Below are positions 1 through 6,160 of a DNA stretch of 22,591 nucleotides, piece by piece. The notes below the pieces were generated by a model, which saw nothing but the letters and a program-made list of their open reading frames with translations, made no database searches and was not told the DNA's origin. Both the position numbers and the translations under genes were made by a program. Origin of the DNA: an uncultured Clostridia bacterium (GTDB lineage: Bacteria > Bacillota > Clostridia > TANB77 > CAG-508); the NCBI GenBank assembly GCA_910589185.1, contig CAJUSU010000024.1:1-22591 (forward strand). Direction: 5' to 3'. Numbering within the stretch: position 1 is the stretch's first letter; the number at the start of each line of letters is the position of its first letter.

Positions 1-9
1 TCCTCCTTT
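1..9 (-). promoter_or_regulatory. Shine-Dalgarno of the next S10-operon gene
   Basis: On the minus strand the last bases read AAAGGAGGA, directly after the rplB stop codon. This is a strong Shine-Dalgarno for a gene that starts just outside the window. rpsS is expected from the conserved S10 operon order, which is inference. Confidence 0.7.
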
Positions 10-12
10 TAC

Positions 13-840
13 CTATTTTCTTCTCTTTACTATATATTTGTCTGTTTTATTATTTTTCTTTCTTGTCTTATATCCTAATGCTGGTTTACCCCAAGGAGTA
101 AGTGGTCCACTATGTCCTACTGGTGCTCTACCTTCACCACCACCATGTGGGTGATCTACTGGGTTCATAACAGAACCTCTAACTGTTGGTCTTATACCCA
201 TATGTCTTTTTCTTCCTGCTTTTCCTAATTTGATATTGCTGTGGTCTGCATTTCCTATTGTTCCTATTGTTGCTCTACATTTTGCTCTAACTAATCTCAT
301 TTCTCCAGAAGGTAATCTTATATGTGCATAATTTCCTTCTTTAGCCATTAATTGAGCTTCTCCTCCAGCAGCTTTTACCATTTTTCCACCTTGACCTGGG
401 TTTAATTCTATATTATGAATTACTGTACCTACTGGTATGTTTTCTATTGGTAAGCAGTTTCCTGGTTTAATATCTGCATTATTTCCAGATACTACTTTGT
501 CTCCTTCTTTTAATCCTTGTGGAGCTAATATATAATTTAAAACTCCATCTTCATATTTAATTAATGCTATGTTACTTGTACGGTTTGGATCATATTCGAT
601 TCCTATAACTGTAGCTGGCATATCATCTTTTAATCTTTTAAAATCTATTATTCTATATTTTTGTCTGTTTCCTCCACCTTGATGTCTTACTGTTATTCTT
701 CCATATGAATTTCTACCTGCATTTTTTTTCTTTTTTGATAATAAAGATTTTTCAGGTGTCTTTTTTGTTATTTCTTCATTTCCTAATGTTGTCATGTTTC
801 TTCTTGATGGTGTATAGGGTCTGAATGTTTTTATACTCAT
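13..840 (-). CDS. rplB: 50S ribosomal protein L2 (uL2)
   Basis: Large-subunit rRNA-binding protein needed for subunit association and the peptidyl-transferase centre. The 275-residue length is normal for the family. Typical L2 signatures are visible: a GGGNRQKYRIIDFKR stretch near residues 55-69, a G-rich central SH3-like core, and the C-terminal block NPVDHPHGGGEGRAP near residues 226-240, which contains the conserved catalytic-centre histidine. The C-terminus ends in a basic KRRK tail. The start is ATG, preceded by AAAGGAG. It is the last complete gene of the S10 operon segment here. Unusually, it is separated from rplW by about 420 nt that hold a small ORF and inverted repeats. Confidence 0.98.
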   Translation of the reverse strand: MSIKTFRPYTPSRRNMTTLGNEEITKKTPEKSLLSKKKKNAGRNSYGRITVRHQGGGNRQKYRIIDFKRLKDDMPATVIGIEYDPNRTSNIALIKYEDGVLNYILAPQGLKEGDKVVSGNNADIKPGNCLPIENIPVGTVIHNIELNPGQGGKMVKAAGGEAQLMAKEGNYAHIRLPSGEMRLVRAKCRATIGTIGNADHSNIKLGKAGRKRHMGIRPTVRGSVMNPVDHPHGGGEGRAPVGHSGPLTPWGKPALGYKTRKKNNKTDKYIVKRRK

Positions 841-867
841 TGTCTTTTCTCCTTTTATTTTATATTT

Positions 868-926
868 AGTGGATGTTTTCCTGCTCCACTGGGCAGATAT
901 TTATTTATTTTCCCAGTTTAATCTGG
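868..926 (-). promoter_or_regulatory. Overlapping alternative hairpins before rplB
   Basis: Three inverted repeats overlap between the small ORF and rplB. One pairs 913-916 with 923-926 (CCAG/CTGG), one pairs 888-893 with 912-917 (ACTGGG/CCCAGT), and one pairs 868-873 with 885-890 (AGTGGA/TCCACT). The middle pairing uses bases from both outer ones, so it is mutually exclusive with them. This is the layout of an attenuator or a translation-control switch. No clear U-run follows, so translational control of rplB is more likely than termination. This is inference from base pairing only. Confidence 0.35.
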
Positions 927-939
927 ATATTTTTATCGT

Positions 940-1104
940 TTATCTTTCTTGTTCTTCTCCATCTTTTTTAGGTAATTCTAATATTTTTCTAAGTCTTTCT
1001 GGTGAAAGAAAATAGCTATTATCACGCATAACTTTTCCTTCTTTACGTCCACTTCTTAGTCTTTCAAATCTTTTTACTTTCATAGAGTCTCTAAATTCAC
1101 TCAT
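940..1104 (-). CDS. Small basic protein inside the S10 operon (54 aa), unknown
   Basis: An ATG-started ORF of 54 codons lies between rplW and rplB, where most bacteria have only a short spacer. It begins MSEFRDSMKVKRFERLR and continues with SGRKEGKVMRDNSYFLSPER before a C-terminal KKDGEEQER. A good Shine-Dalgarno (AAAGGAAG) lies 8 nt upstream of the ATG. The protein is highly charged and basic in its first two thirds, with no membrane segment or signal peptide. The SPERLRKILELPKK segment looks like an amphipathic helix. I do not recognise the family. An RNA-binding or ribosome-associated role would fit the neighbours but is speculation. Codon use and AT content resemble the flanking ribosomal genes. 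Confidence 0.6.
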   Translation of the reverse strand: MSEFRDSMKVKRFERLRSGRKEGKVMRDNSYFLSPERLRKILELPKKDGEEQER

Positions 1105-1184
1105 GGCTTCATCTTCCTTTCTCTATATTTAAAATTTTGTTCTTTTGATTAAGAATTAGAAGCAAGTATAACAAATCAGCCGAA

Positions 1185-1247
1185 CTAAAAATTTTGAAGG
1201 TGTACACTATACATTGAAAATTTTTAGAGAAGACTAACTTAAGTTAG
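1185..1247 (-). repeat. Nested inverted repeats after rplW
   Basis: Two perfect 11-bp arms (1185-1195 and 1217-1227, CTAAAAATTTT/AAAATTTTTAG) enclose a 21-nt interval that holds the palindrome GTGTACAC (1200-1207). A separate perfect 14-bp palindrome (CTAACTTAAGTTAG) lies at 1234-1247, beside the rplW stop. This could be an RNA structure that tunes downstream expression, a protein-binding site, or the scar of a small insertion. Together with the small ORF it fills the 841-1263 gap between rplW and rplB. Confidence 0.45.
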
Positions 1248-1263
1248 ACGATGCTTATAACTC

Positions 1264-1611
1264 TTAAGCACCCATAAATTCTTCTATTGAAGACTTATAC
1301 TTCTTATCAACTTTAACTTCTTTTCCACCTTTTGATAAGTATTTTGTTTCAGATGGATTTGTATCTATTGTTACAATAGCTTTTTTCCAGTCTGGTCTTT
1401 TTCCTTCATGAGCACCCATTCTTTTTACTTTTCCTGTAACTGTCATTGTATTAACTTTTAATACTTTAACATTGAATAATGCTTCAACTGAATTTGCTAT
1501 TTGAACTTTTGTAGCATTTTTAGCTACTTTAAAGGTGTATTTCCCTTGTTCTAATTCGCTGTTACTTTTTTCTGTGATTATTGGCTTTATTATAATATCT
1601 TCTGGTCTCAT
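1264..1611 (-). CDS. rplW: 50S ribosomal protein L23 (uL23)
   Basis: Early-assembling 23S rRNA-binding protein at the exit of the nascent-peptide tunnel; the family docks trigger factor and SRP. The N-terminal motif PEDIIIKPIITEKS (residues 3-16) is the classic L23 opening, followed by NKVEALF-like and VNTM segments. At 115 residues it is longer than the usual 95-100 because of a lysine-rich C-terminal extension (about residues 95-115). It starts 2 nt after the rplD stop, with GGAGG inside the end of rplD, so the two are probably translationally coupled. Confidence 0.97.
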   Translation of the reverse strand: MRPEDIIIKPIITEKSNSELEQGKYTFKVAKNATKVQIANSVEALFNVKVLKVNTMTVTGKVKRMGAHEGKRPDWKKAIVTIDTNPSETKYLSKGGKEVKVDKKYKSSIEEFMGA

Positions 1612-1613
1612 AA

Positions 1614-2237
1614 TTAAGCATACACCTCCTCTAATTTTTTAACACTGTCTACTGTTAATATTAATTTGTTGTAATTTAATAAATCATGGATATTGATTGT
1701 GCTTGTTAAACTTGTTTTTACACCTTCAATATTTCTTGCTGATTTTTGAACGTTTTCATTCTTTTCTGGTAATACTATTAGAGTTTTTCCTTCAATTTTA
1801 AGGTTTTCTAATGCTTTTACCATATTTTTTGTTTTGATTTCTTTTAAATCTAATTTATCTACAACTACTAAGTTGTTTTCTAATACTTTAGAACTTAATA
1901 CTGATTTTATTGCTAGTTGTCTTTCTTTTTTGTTTATTCTGTAGCTAAAATCACGTGGTTTTGGTCCTAATGCAATACCACCTTTTATCCATTGTGGTGC
2001 TCTTATACTTCCTTGTCTTGCTCTACCTGTACCTTTTTGTCTCCATGGTTTTCTTCCACCACCAGATACTTCGCTTCTTGTTTTAGTACTTTGTGTACCT
2101 TGTCTTTGATTTGCTAGGTAATTTACTAAAACATGATGTACTACTGTTTCATTTGGTTCAATACCAAATACTTCTTCTTTAAGTTCGATTGTCTTTACTT
2201 TTTTACCTTCTATATCGTATACATCTACTTTAGGCAT
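1614..2237 (-). CDS. rplD: 50S ribosomal protein L4 (uL4)
   Basis: 23S rRNA-binding protein that contributes to the exit-tunnel wall; the 207-residue length is typical. The diagnostic loop reads GGGRKPWRQKGTGRARQGS (about residues 59-77), followed by the RAPQW and GPKPRDFSY motifs. The C-terminal half has the alternating strand/helix pattern of the L4 globular domain. An AAGGAGGG Shine-Dalgarno precedes the ATG. The gene lies 14 nt downstream of rplC. In some proteobacteria L4 regulates the S10 operon autogenously; nothing here shows that it does so in this organism. Confidence 0.98.
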   Translation of the reverse strand: MPKVDVYDIEGKKVKTIELKEEVFGIEPNETVVHHVLVNYLANQRQGTQSTKTRSEVSGGGRKPWRQKGTGRARQGSIRAPQWIKGGIALGPKPRDFSYRINKKERQLAIKSVLSSKVLENNLVVVDKLDLKEIKTKNMVKALENLKIEGKTLIVLPEKNENVQKSARNIEGVKTSLTSTINIHDLLNYNKLILTVDSVKKLEEVYA

Positions 2238-2251
2238 TTGTCTTTCCCTCC

Positions 2252-2884
2252 TTATTTACTTTTTACACTTGTTTTTAGTTTTAAAATAGCTCCATTTGCT
2301 CCTGGTACACTACCTTTTACTAAAACTACATTTTTATCTAAATCCACTCTTACTACTTCTAAGTTTTGAATAGTAACAGTTACATGTCCCATATGTCCTG
2401 GTAATTTCTTTCCTTTAAATACTCTACCTGGTGTAGTTGTTGATCCCATTGAACCTGGTCTTCTATGATACATAGAACCATGTCCCATAGGTCCTCTTGA
2501 TTGACCATGACGTTTGATAACACCTTGGAATCCTTTTCCTTTTGAAGTTCCTTGAATATCTAGTTTATCTCCTACTGCAAAAGTATCAGCTTTTAATTCA
2601 TCTCCAACTTTTACTTCTGCTGTATTATCTACTCTAAATTCTCTTAAATGTTTTTTAGGTGTTAAGTTAACTTTTGTATAATGACCTTTTACAGGTTTAA
2701 TTACTTTATGTTCTTTTACATCTCCGAAACCTAATTGAATAGCATTGTATCCATCAGTTTCAACTGTTTTTACTTGTACTACTGTACATGGTCCAGCTTC
2801 AATAGCTGTTACTGGAATTACTTTTCCTTGTTCATCAAAGATTTGAGTCATTCCAACTTTTTTACCGATTAATGTTTTACTCAT
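2252..2884 (-). CDS. rplC: 50S ribosomal protein L3 (uL3)
   Basis: Large-subunit protein that nucleates 23S rRNA folding. It is 210 residues, the usual length. The N-terminus MSKTLIGKKVGMTQIFDEQG and the region GTSKGKGFQGVIKRHGQSRG (about residues 113-132), then RPGSMGS and PGRVFKGKKLPGHMG, are hallmark L3 sequence. The conserved glutamine of the GQxRGP motif is present; in enterobacteria PrmB methylates the equivalent residue. The ATG is preceded by GGGAGG at ideal spacing. It lies 72 nt downstream of the reconstructed rpsJ stop. Confidence 0.98.
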   Translation of the reverse strand: MSKTLIGKKVGMTQIFDEQGKVIPVTAIEAGPCTVVQVKTVETDGYNAIQLGFGDVKEHKVIKPVKGHYTKVNLTPKKHLREFRVDNTAEVKVGDELKADTFAVGDKLDIQGTSKGKGFQGVIKRHGQSRGPMGHGSMYHRRPGSMGSTTTPGRVFKGKKLPGHMGHVTVTIQNLEVVRVDLDKNVVLVKGSVPGANGAILKLKTSVKSK

Positions 2885-2956
2885 TTTTTTCCTCCCATTG
2901 GCTGATATCTTATATTTCGTTAAATTGTAACGTTATACCAGCATAGTTTTTCAATT

Positions 2957-3270
2957 TTATAGTTTGATCTCTATATCAACACCAGCTGGCAAATCAATTT
3001 TCATTAAATTATCAACTGTTTTTTGTGTTGGATAAAGAATGTCAATTACTCTTTTATGTGTTCTCATTTCAAATTGCTCTCTTGAATCTTTGTGTTTGTG
3101 TGGAGAACGTAAGATTGTTACGATGGAATAGGACCTGATACTTTAGCTCCTGTCTTTTTAGCAGTATCTACTATTTTTTCAGCAGACTGTTCTAAAACAA
3201 CTGAATCATAAGCTTTTAGTCTTATTCTGATTTTTTCGCTTGTTACTGTAGTTTCTTTCTTTGTTGCCAT
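2957..3270 (-). pseudogene. rpsJ: 30S ribosomal protein S10 (uS10), broken by a short deletion
   Basis: S10 is a 30S head protein and, as NusE, a transcription antitermination factor. The minus-strand ATG at 3270 opens MATKKETTVTSEKIRIRLKAYD and reads well to KVSGPIP, then hits a stop at 3118-3120. The remaining S10 sequence continues in another frame, from VTILRSPHKHKDSREQF to the end at 2957. Compared with the family consensus, the residues between GPIP and VTIL (normally LPTEK-like plus one or two more) are missing. About 19 nt have been lost near 3121-3126; restoring 19 nt gives 110 codons. The N-terminus is about 8 residues longer than usual. A lethal lesion in a normally single-copy gene suggests an assembly artefact. 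The GGAGGG Shine-Dalgarno is at 3280-3285. Confidence 0.93.
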
Positions 3271-3525
3271 TTAAAAATTCCCTCCTTCTATTCTTTCCGG
3301 ACTTTTTCGTCCATATTTTGGTCGGAAGTTATAACGCACCCTGGTGTTTCATTTATTACCAATATAAAAGCCCAAGTCTTGTATGTGAAAATCTTGGGAT
3401 AAGTGCTTTTTATCTTGTAACTTACCGCCTTGGTCTAAGCCACGACATACTCCATAAGAGTTCCCTCCAAACCTAGAAAAATTCTAAATTTGTAGCCACA
3501 TCTTACTTCATCGCCAAATACATAC
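3271..3525 (-). promoter_or_regulatory. Structured 5' leader of the S10 operon
   Basis: About 255 nt separate the promoter from the rpsJ start. Visible structure, in transcript order: a 10-bp hairpin with a 3-nt loop (3491-3482 with 3478-3469, two G-U pairs), a Shine-Dalgarno and mini-ORF, a possible 7-bp stem (3426-3420 with 3404-3398), and a CCCAAG/CTTGGG stem (3398-3393 with 3376-3371) followed by CTTTTATATT that resembles a weak terminator. A GGAC/GTCC hairpin (3312-3309 with 3302-3299) sits just upstream of the rpsJ Shine-Dalgarno. I cannot match it to a named leader family. Attenuation or ribosomal-protein feedback is inferred. Confidence 0.5.
3435..3455 (-). CDS. Possible leader peptide, 6 codons (MEYVVA)
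   Basis: Inside the S10 leader, ATG at 3455-3453 opens a six-codon frame ending in TAG at 3435-3437. GGAGGG (3463-3468) stands 7 nt upstream, ideal for initiation, and sits directly after the 10-bp leader hairpin. The terminator-like stem is about 40 nt downstream. This spacing allows ribosome-coupled attenuation, but such a short frame could arise by chance. Confidence 0.3.
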   Translation of the reverse strand: MEYVVA

Positions 3526-3531
3526 TGCTTT

Positions 3532-3560
3532 ATTATACAACGACTTTTGCCTAAAGTCAA
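3532..3560 (-). promoter_or_regulatory. SigA-type promoter of the S10 operon
   Basis: On the minus strand TTGACT (3560-3555) and a perfect TATAAT (3537-3532) are separated by exactly 17 bp. This is a near-consensus housekeeping promoter, as expected for a ribosomal operon. It is back to back with the promoter of the plus-strand gene at 3656. Confidence 0.85.
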
Positions 3561-3577
3561 TCCTTTTTCCTGCATAT

Positions 3578-3606
3578 TTGTATTTTTCTTTATTTTATGA
3601 TATAAT
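3578..3606 (+). promoter_or_regulatory. SigA-type promoter of the 137-aa gene
   Basis: TTGTAT (3578-3583) and TATAAT (3601-3606) are separated by 17 bp. A small inverted repeat, TCGAC/GTCGA around a 5-nt loop, follows just downstream at about 3613-3627 and could be an operator or the 5' UTR stem. Confidence 0.65.
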
Positions 3607-3655
3607 ATATTAATCGACTACATGTCGAAATTTTACTGAAGCGAGGTTTAGAACA

Positions 3656-4069
3656 TTGATCATGACGCGCGACCTAAACTTTCCTTTAAGTGTAGTTCCA
3701 AGAAGCTTAAAGGAAATGGTGTCCTTTCTCGGCACCGATTCACTCTATCCACACCGCACCTCTATGATGTACTGGGAGGAAACCCTGTACTTCTCATACG
3801 ATAACAGCGGCGTGCACCAAGGACTAAGTGTTCTTTATCGAAAAGAAGAACGTCCTAGTAAGATGATTTATCTTGAATTGGGCCGTATCTCTTTTGAAGA
3901 TATCCGGAACCAAATTTCCTTGTACAATTTCGCAGTAACCTGCCATAATTGTCACATTGGTGTAGCTTTAAAGGACACCAACCTCCACATCTCCATTACT
4001 CCTCTTGATGAGATTAGCAGAAAAGCTCTGGAGGTGATGGAAAAAGCCTTATCTTCAAACGGGTTCTAA
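3656..4069 (+). CDS. Unrecognised 137-aa cytoplasmic protein, atypical composition
   Basis: The family is not recognised. The protein has no signal peptide or membrane segment. It looks like a compact alpha/beta domain, with alternating strands such as IYLELGRISF and ending in an amphipathic helix (about residues 118-132). TTG at 3656 fits the GAGG Shine-Dalgarno (3643-3646, 9-nt spacing) better than the ATG two codons later. Composition differs sharply from the neighbours: I counted 42-53 percent G+C in successive 60-nt blocks of its first third, with GAC, ACC, CTC and CGC codons that are rare nearby. That suggests later acquisition or a different selective history. CHNCH at residues 96-100 formally matches CxxCH, but a cytoplasmic protein without export is unlikely to bind c-type heme. 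The gene is monocistronic, with its own promoter and terminator. Confidence 0.75.
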   Translation: MIMTRDLNFPLSVVPRSLKEMVSFLGTDSLYPHRTSMMYWEETLYFSYDNSGVHQGLSVLYRKEERPSKMIYLELGRISFEDIRNQISLYNFAVTCHNCHIGVALKDTNLHISITPLDEISRKALEVMEKALSSNGF

Positions 4070-4102
4070 GCATTTCGAACCCATTCACTGCCTGTAAAGG
4101 CA
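4061..4102 (+). repeat. Two small hairpins in the 3' end of the 137-aa gene
   Basis: GGGTTC (4061-4066) pairs with GAACCC (4077-4082) across the stop codon, and TGCC (4089-4092) pairs with GGCA (4099-4102). They lead directly into the terminator at 4105, making three consecutive hairpins within 75 nt. Confidence 0.45.
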
Positions 4103-4104
4103 CG

Positions 4105-4135
4105 AAAACACCGTTCCTAAGGGAACGGTGTTTTT
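4105..4135. terminator. Strong bidirectional intrinsic terminator
   Basis: CACCGTTCC (4109-4117) and GGAACGGTG (4122-4130) form a perfect 9-bp stem around TAAG. AAAA precedes it and TTTTT follows, so it can stop the plus-strand 137-aa transcript and also the minus-strand spoVG transcript that converges on it. Confidence 0.93.
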
Positions 4136-4143
4136 GTTATTTA

Positions 4144-4431
4144 TTATTCTGCTGATTCTGTATCTGTAGTTTCTTCAGTTTCAGGAGCTTCATAAGCTTC
4201 TAATATAGCTTTTTGAATCTTCTCTCTAGTATCAGCATTGATTGGATGAGCTATATCCTTGAATTCTCCGTTTGGAGTTTTTCTGCTTGGCATAGCAATA
4301 AACAATCCATTTTGACTTTCAATAACTTTAATGTCATGAACAACAAATTCGTTATCAAATGTCACAGAAGCAACAGCTTTCATTCTGTTTTCTGAATTTA
4401 CTTTTCTTAAACGTACATCTGTAATTTGCAT
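4144..4431 (-). CDS. spoVG: SpoVG, regulator of septation and sporulation
   Basis: Small nucleic-acid-binding regulator. In B. subtilis it affects asymmetric septation and spore cortex formation, and in other Firmicutes it affects virulence and capsule genes. The 95-residue length is typical. The N-terminus MQITDVRLRKV, the VTFDNEFVVHDIKVIE core and the motif MPSRKTPNGEFKDIAHPIN (about residues 48-66) are diagnostic. The C-terminus is an acidic, threonine- and glutamate-rich tail. The Shine-Dalgarno is AAAGGATGG. It diverges from murC, and a SigH-type promoter lies upstream. The convergent terminator at 4105 ends its transcript. Confidence 0.96.
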   Translation of the reverse strand: MQITDVRLRKVNSENRMKAVASVTFDNEFVVHDIKVIESQNGLFIAMPSRKTPNGEFKDIAHPINADTREKIQKAILEAYEAPETEETTDTESAE

Positions 4432-4491
4432 TTTTTAAGTACCATCCTTTCCGTTTTTCAGTTTTTTATACATTTCTTATGTACAATTATA

Positions 4492-4520
4492 TTATTCGCC
4501 AAAAAAATAAATTTTCCTTC
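4492..4520 (-). promoter_or_regulatory. SigH-like promoter of spoVG
   Basis: The minus strand reads GAAGGAAAA (4520-4512), 11 nt, then GGCGAATAA (4500-4492). This matches the B. subtilis SigH pattern RnAGGAwww-N11/12-RnnGAATww at every fixed position. spoVG is a classical SigH target in B. subtilis. A TATAAT at 4491-4486 just downstream has no good -35 at 17 bp, so a second SigA start is less well supported. Confidence 0.65.
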
Positions 4521-4654
4521 TTTATTTTACAATTATTTTAATTTATTTTTTCTTTATCACTTTTTCTCTTTTGTTTACATATCATATTATAACCTTATTA
4601 TCTTTTTTTATTCATTAATTTTATATATTATCCTGATTATTTTACATAAATATC

Positions 4655-4683
4655 TTGAAAAAAATATATGAAAAGTATATAAT
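4655..4683 (+). promoter_or_regulatory. SigA-type promoter of murC
   Basis: TTGAAA (4655-4660) and TATAAT (4678-4683) with a 17-bp spacer. Transcription would start near 4690, which rules out a start codon at 4683 and supports TTG at 4725. The rest of 4432-4654 is very AT-rich and shows no gene. Confidence 0.75.
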
Positions 4684-4724
4684 TGAGCTTGCGAATTAAC
4701 GTTTATTTAAAGGGGTGTTATTTT

Positions 4725-6113
4725 TTGGCAAATATAGAAGAGCTTAAACAATATAAAAATATACATATGATAGGTATTGGCGGTATTAGTATGAGCGGAA
4801 TCGCCGAAATTTTAAAATTCTGGGGTTTTCATGTAACAGGTTCTGATACTTCTAGTTCAGAGGTTACAGAAAAACTAATGAATACTGGTATCCCTGTAAC
4901 AATTGGTCACAATTTAGAAGATGTTGCAAAAGCAGATGTTGTTGTTTATAGCGCTGCTGTTCGTAAAGATGATATTGAGCTTACTAAAGCTCACGAATTA
5001 AACATCCCTACAATTGAAAGAGGAACTTTTTTAGGAAAAATTACAAAAGCCTTTCGTAATACTATTTGTGTTTCAGGTACTCATGGTAAAACCACTACTA
5101 CTTCTATGGTTTCAGTTTGCTTTTTAGAAGCCATGAAAGATCCTTCCATTCAAGTCGGTGCTTTTTTAAAACCTCTTGATGGAAATTATAGAGTTGGAAA
5201 TAGTGAATATTTTATTATTGAAGCTTGCGAATATGTCGAAAGTTACTTAAAGTTATTCCCTAAAACAGAAATTATTTTAAACATTGATAATGATCACTTA
5301 GATTATTTTGGTTCTATTGAAAATATCGTTCGTTCTTTTAGTAAATATGTTACACTAATACCAGATGATGGACTATTAGTTGTAAACTGGGACGACATCT
5401 ACTGTAGAACTGTTGCTAAAAATACCAAAGCAAAAACAGTTACTTTTGGTATTGAAAATGAAACTGCTAATTTCTTAGCTAGAAACATTACTTTTGATAA
5501 AAATGGCTTCCCTACTTTTGATGTTTACTATAACAATACCTTTTACAAAACAATTCGTTTATCTGTTCCTGGCAAGCATAATGTATTAAATGCTCTATCC
5601 TGTATTGCAGTTTGTCACGAATATGGTATTGAAAAAGAAGATATCAAAAATGCCTTAGCCAAATACACTGGGGCTCATAGACGTTTTGAATATATTGGTT
5701 CTTTCAATAAAGGTGTATCTGTTTATGATGATTATGGTCATCACCCAACCGAAATTAATGCAACATCAAAAGCTTTGATGCAAAAGGAATATAGAAAATC
5801 ATGGGTTGTTTTCCAACCACATACTTATAGTAGAACTAAAAATCTATTAGACGATTTTGCAAAGGCATTACTTGATTTTGATCATATTATTGTGACAGAT
5901 ATTTATGCAGCTCGAGAAGATAATACTTATAACATTTCTTCTATGGACTTAGTCAAGAAAATAGAATCTTATGGCAAAAAAGCAATGTATATTCCTGACT
6001 TTGATGAAATTATAAAATATTTAAAAGAACGCACTATTGAAGGTGATATTGTTTTAACCTTAGGTGCAGGAACGGTTACTAATATTGGACCAAAACTAGT
6101 TGACCCAAATTAA
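4725..6113 (+). CDS. murC: UDP-N-acetylmuramate--L-alanine ligase
   Basis: Cytoplasmic ATP-dependent ligase that adds L-alanine to UDP-MurNAc, the first peptide-stem step of peptidoglycan synthesis. TTG at 4725 is chosen because AAAGGGG lies about 9 nt upstream and the promoter predicts an RNA start near 4690. This gives 462 residues, the normal family length. Visible motifs: a Rossmann-type IGIGGISMSG near residues 16-25, the Mur-ligase P-loop SGTHGKTTT near 117-125, NIDNDHLDYF, then DYGHHPTEI and QPHTYSRTK in the C-terminal domain. The order is the usual three-domain Mur ligase layout. It is monocistronic, diverges from spoVG and is followed by a terminator. Confidence 0.97.
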   Translation: MANIEELKQYKNIHMIGIGGISMSGIAEILKFWGFHVTGSDTSSSEVTEKLMNTGIPVTIGHNLEDVAKADVVVYSAAVRKDDIELTKAHELNIPTIERGTFLGKITKAFRNTICVSGTHGKTTTTSMVSVCFLEAMKDPSIQVGAFLKPLDGNYRVGNSEYFIIEACEYVESYLKLFPKTEIILNIDNDHLDYFGSIENIVRSFSKYVTLIPDDGLLVVNWDDIYCRTVAKNTKAKTVTFGIENETANFLARNITFDKNGFPTFDVYYNNTFYKTIRLSVPGKHNVLNALSCIAVCHEYGIEKEDIKNALAKYTGAHRRFEYIGSFNKGVSVYDDYGHHPTEINATSKALMQKEYRKSWVVFQPHTYSRTKNLLDDFAKALLDFDHIIVTDIYAAREDNTYNISSMDLVKKIESYGKKAMYIPDFDEIIKYLKERTIEGDIVLTLGAGTVTNIGPKLVDPN

Positions 6114-6122
6114 TCAAAAAAT

Positions 6123-6148
6123 AAAAACCTATCATATGATAGGTTTTT
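6123..6148. terminator. Bidirectional terminator between murC and the transglutaminase gene
   Basis: A perfect 26-bp palindrome: five A, CCTATC, ATAT, GATAGG, five T. It serves the plus-strand murC transcript and the converging minus-strand block, whose last gene ends at 6161. Confidence 0.9.
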
Positions 6149-6160
6149 ATTTTTACATCA

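Noticed and set aside
2133..2369. Plus-strand ORF across the rplD/rplC junction
   Set aside because: It lies antisense to two certain ribosomal genes, has low-complexity Phe/Tyr-rich sequence and no ribosome-binding site. The same holds for the other plus-strand frames opposite the Tad genes.
3271..3525. 6S RNA or another independent small RNA in the rpsJ leader
   Set aside because: A GUAUGU/ACAUAC end pairing is present, but the remaining arms do not pair into a long rod with a central bubble. I therefore kept it as an operon leader.
3941..3955. CxxCH heme-binding motif (CHNCH) in the 137-residue protein
   Set aside because: The protein has no signal peptide or membrane anchor, so covalent heme attachment outside the membrane is not expected. 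The match is probably accidental or metal-related.
4683..4724. Upstream TTG start for murC at 4683
   Set aside because: It overlaps the -10 element of the murC promoter, has no Shine-Dalgarno and adds residues not found in the family; TTG at 4725 with AAAGGGG fits better.
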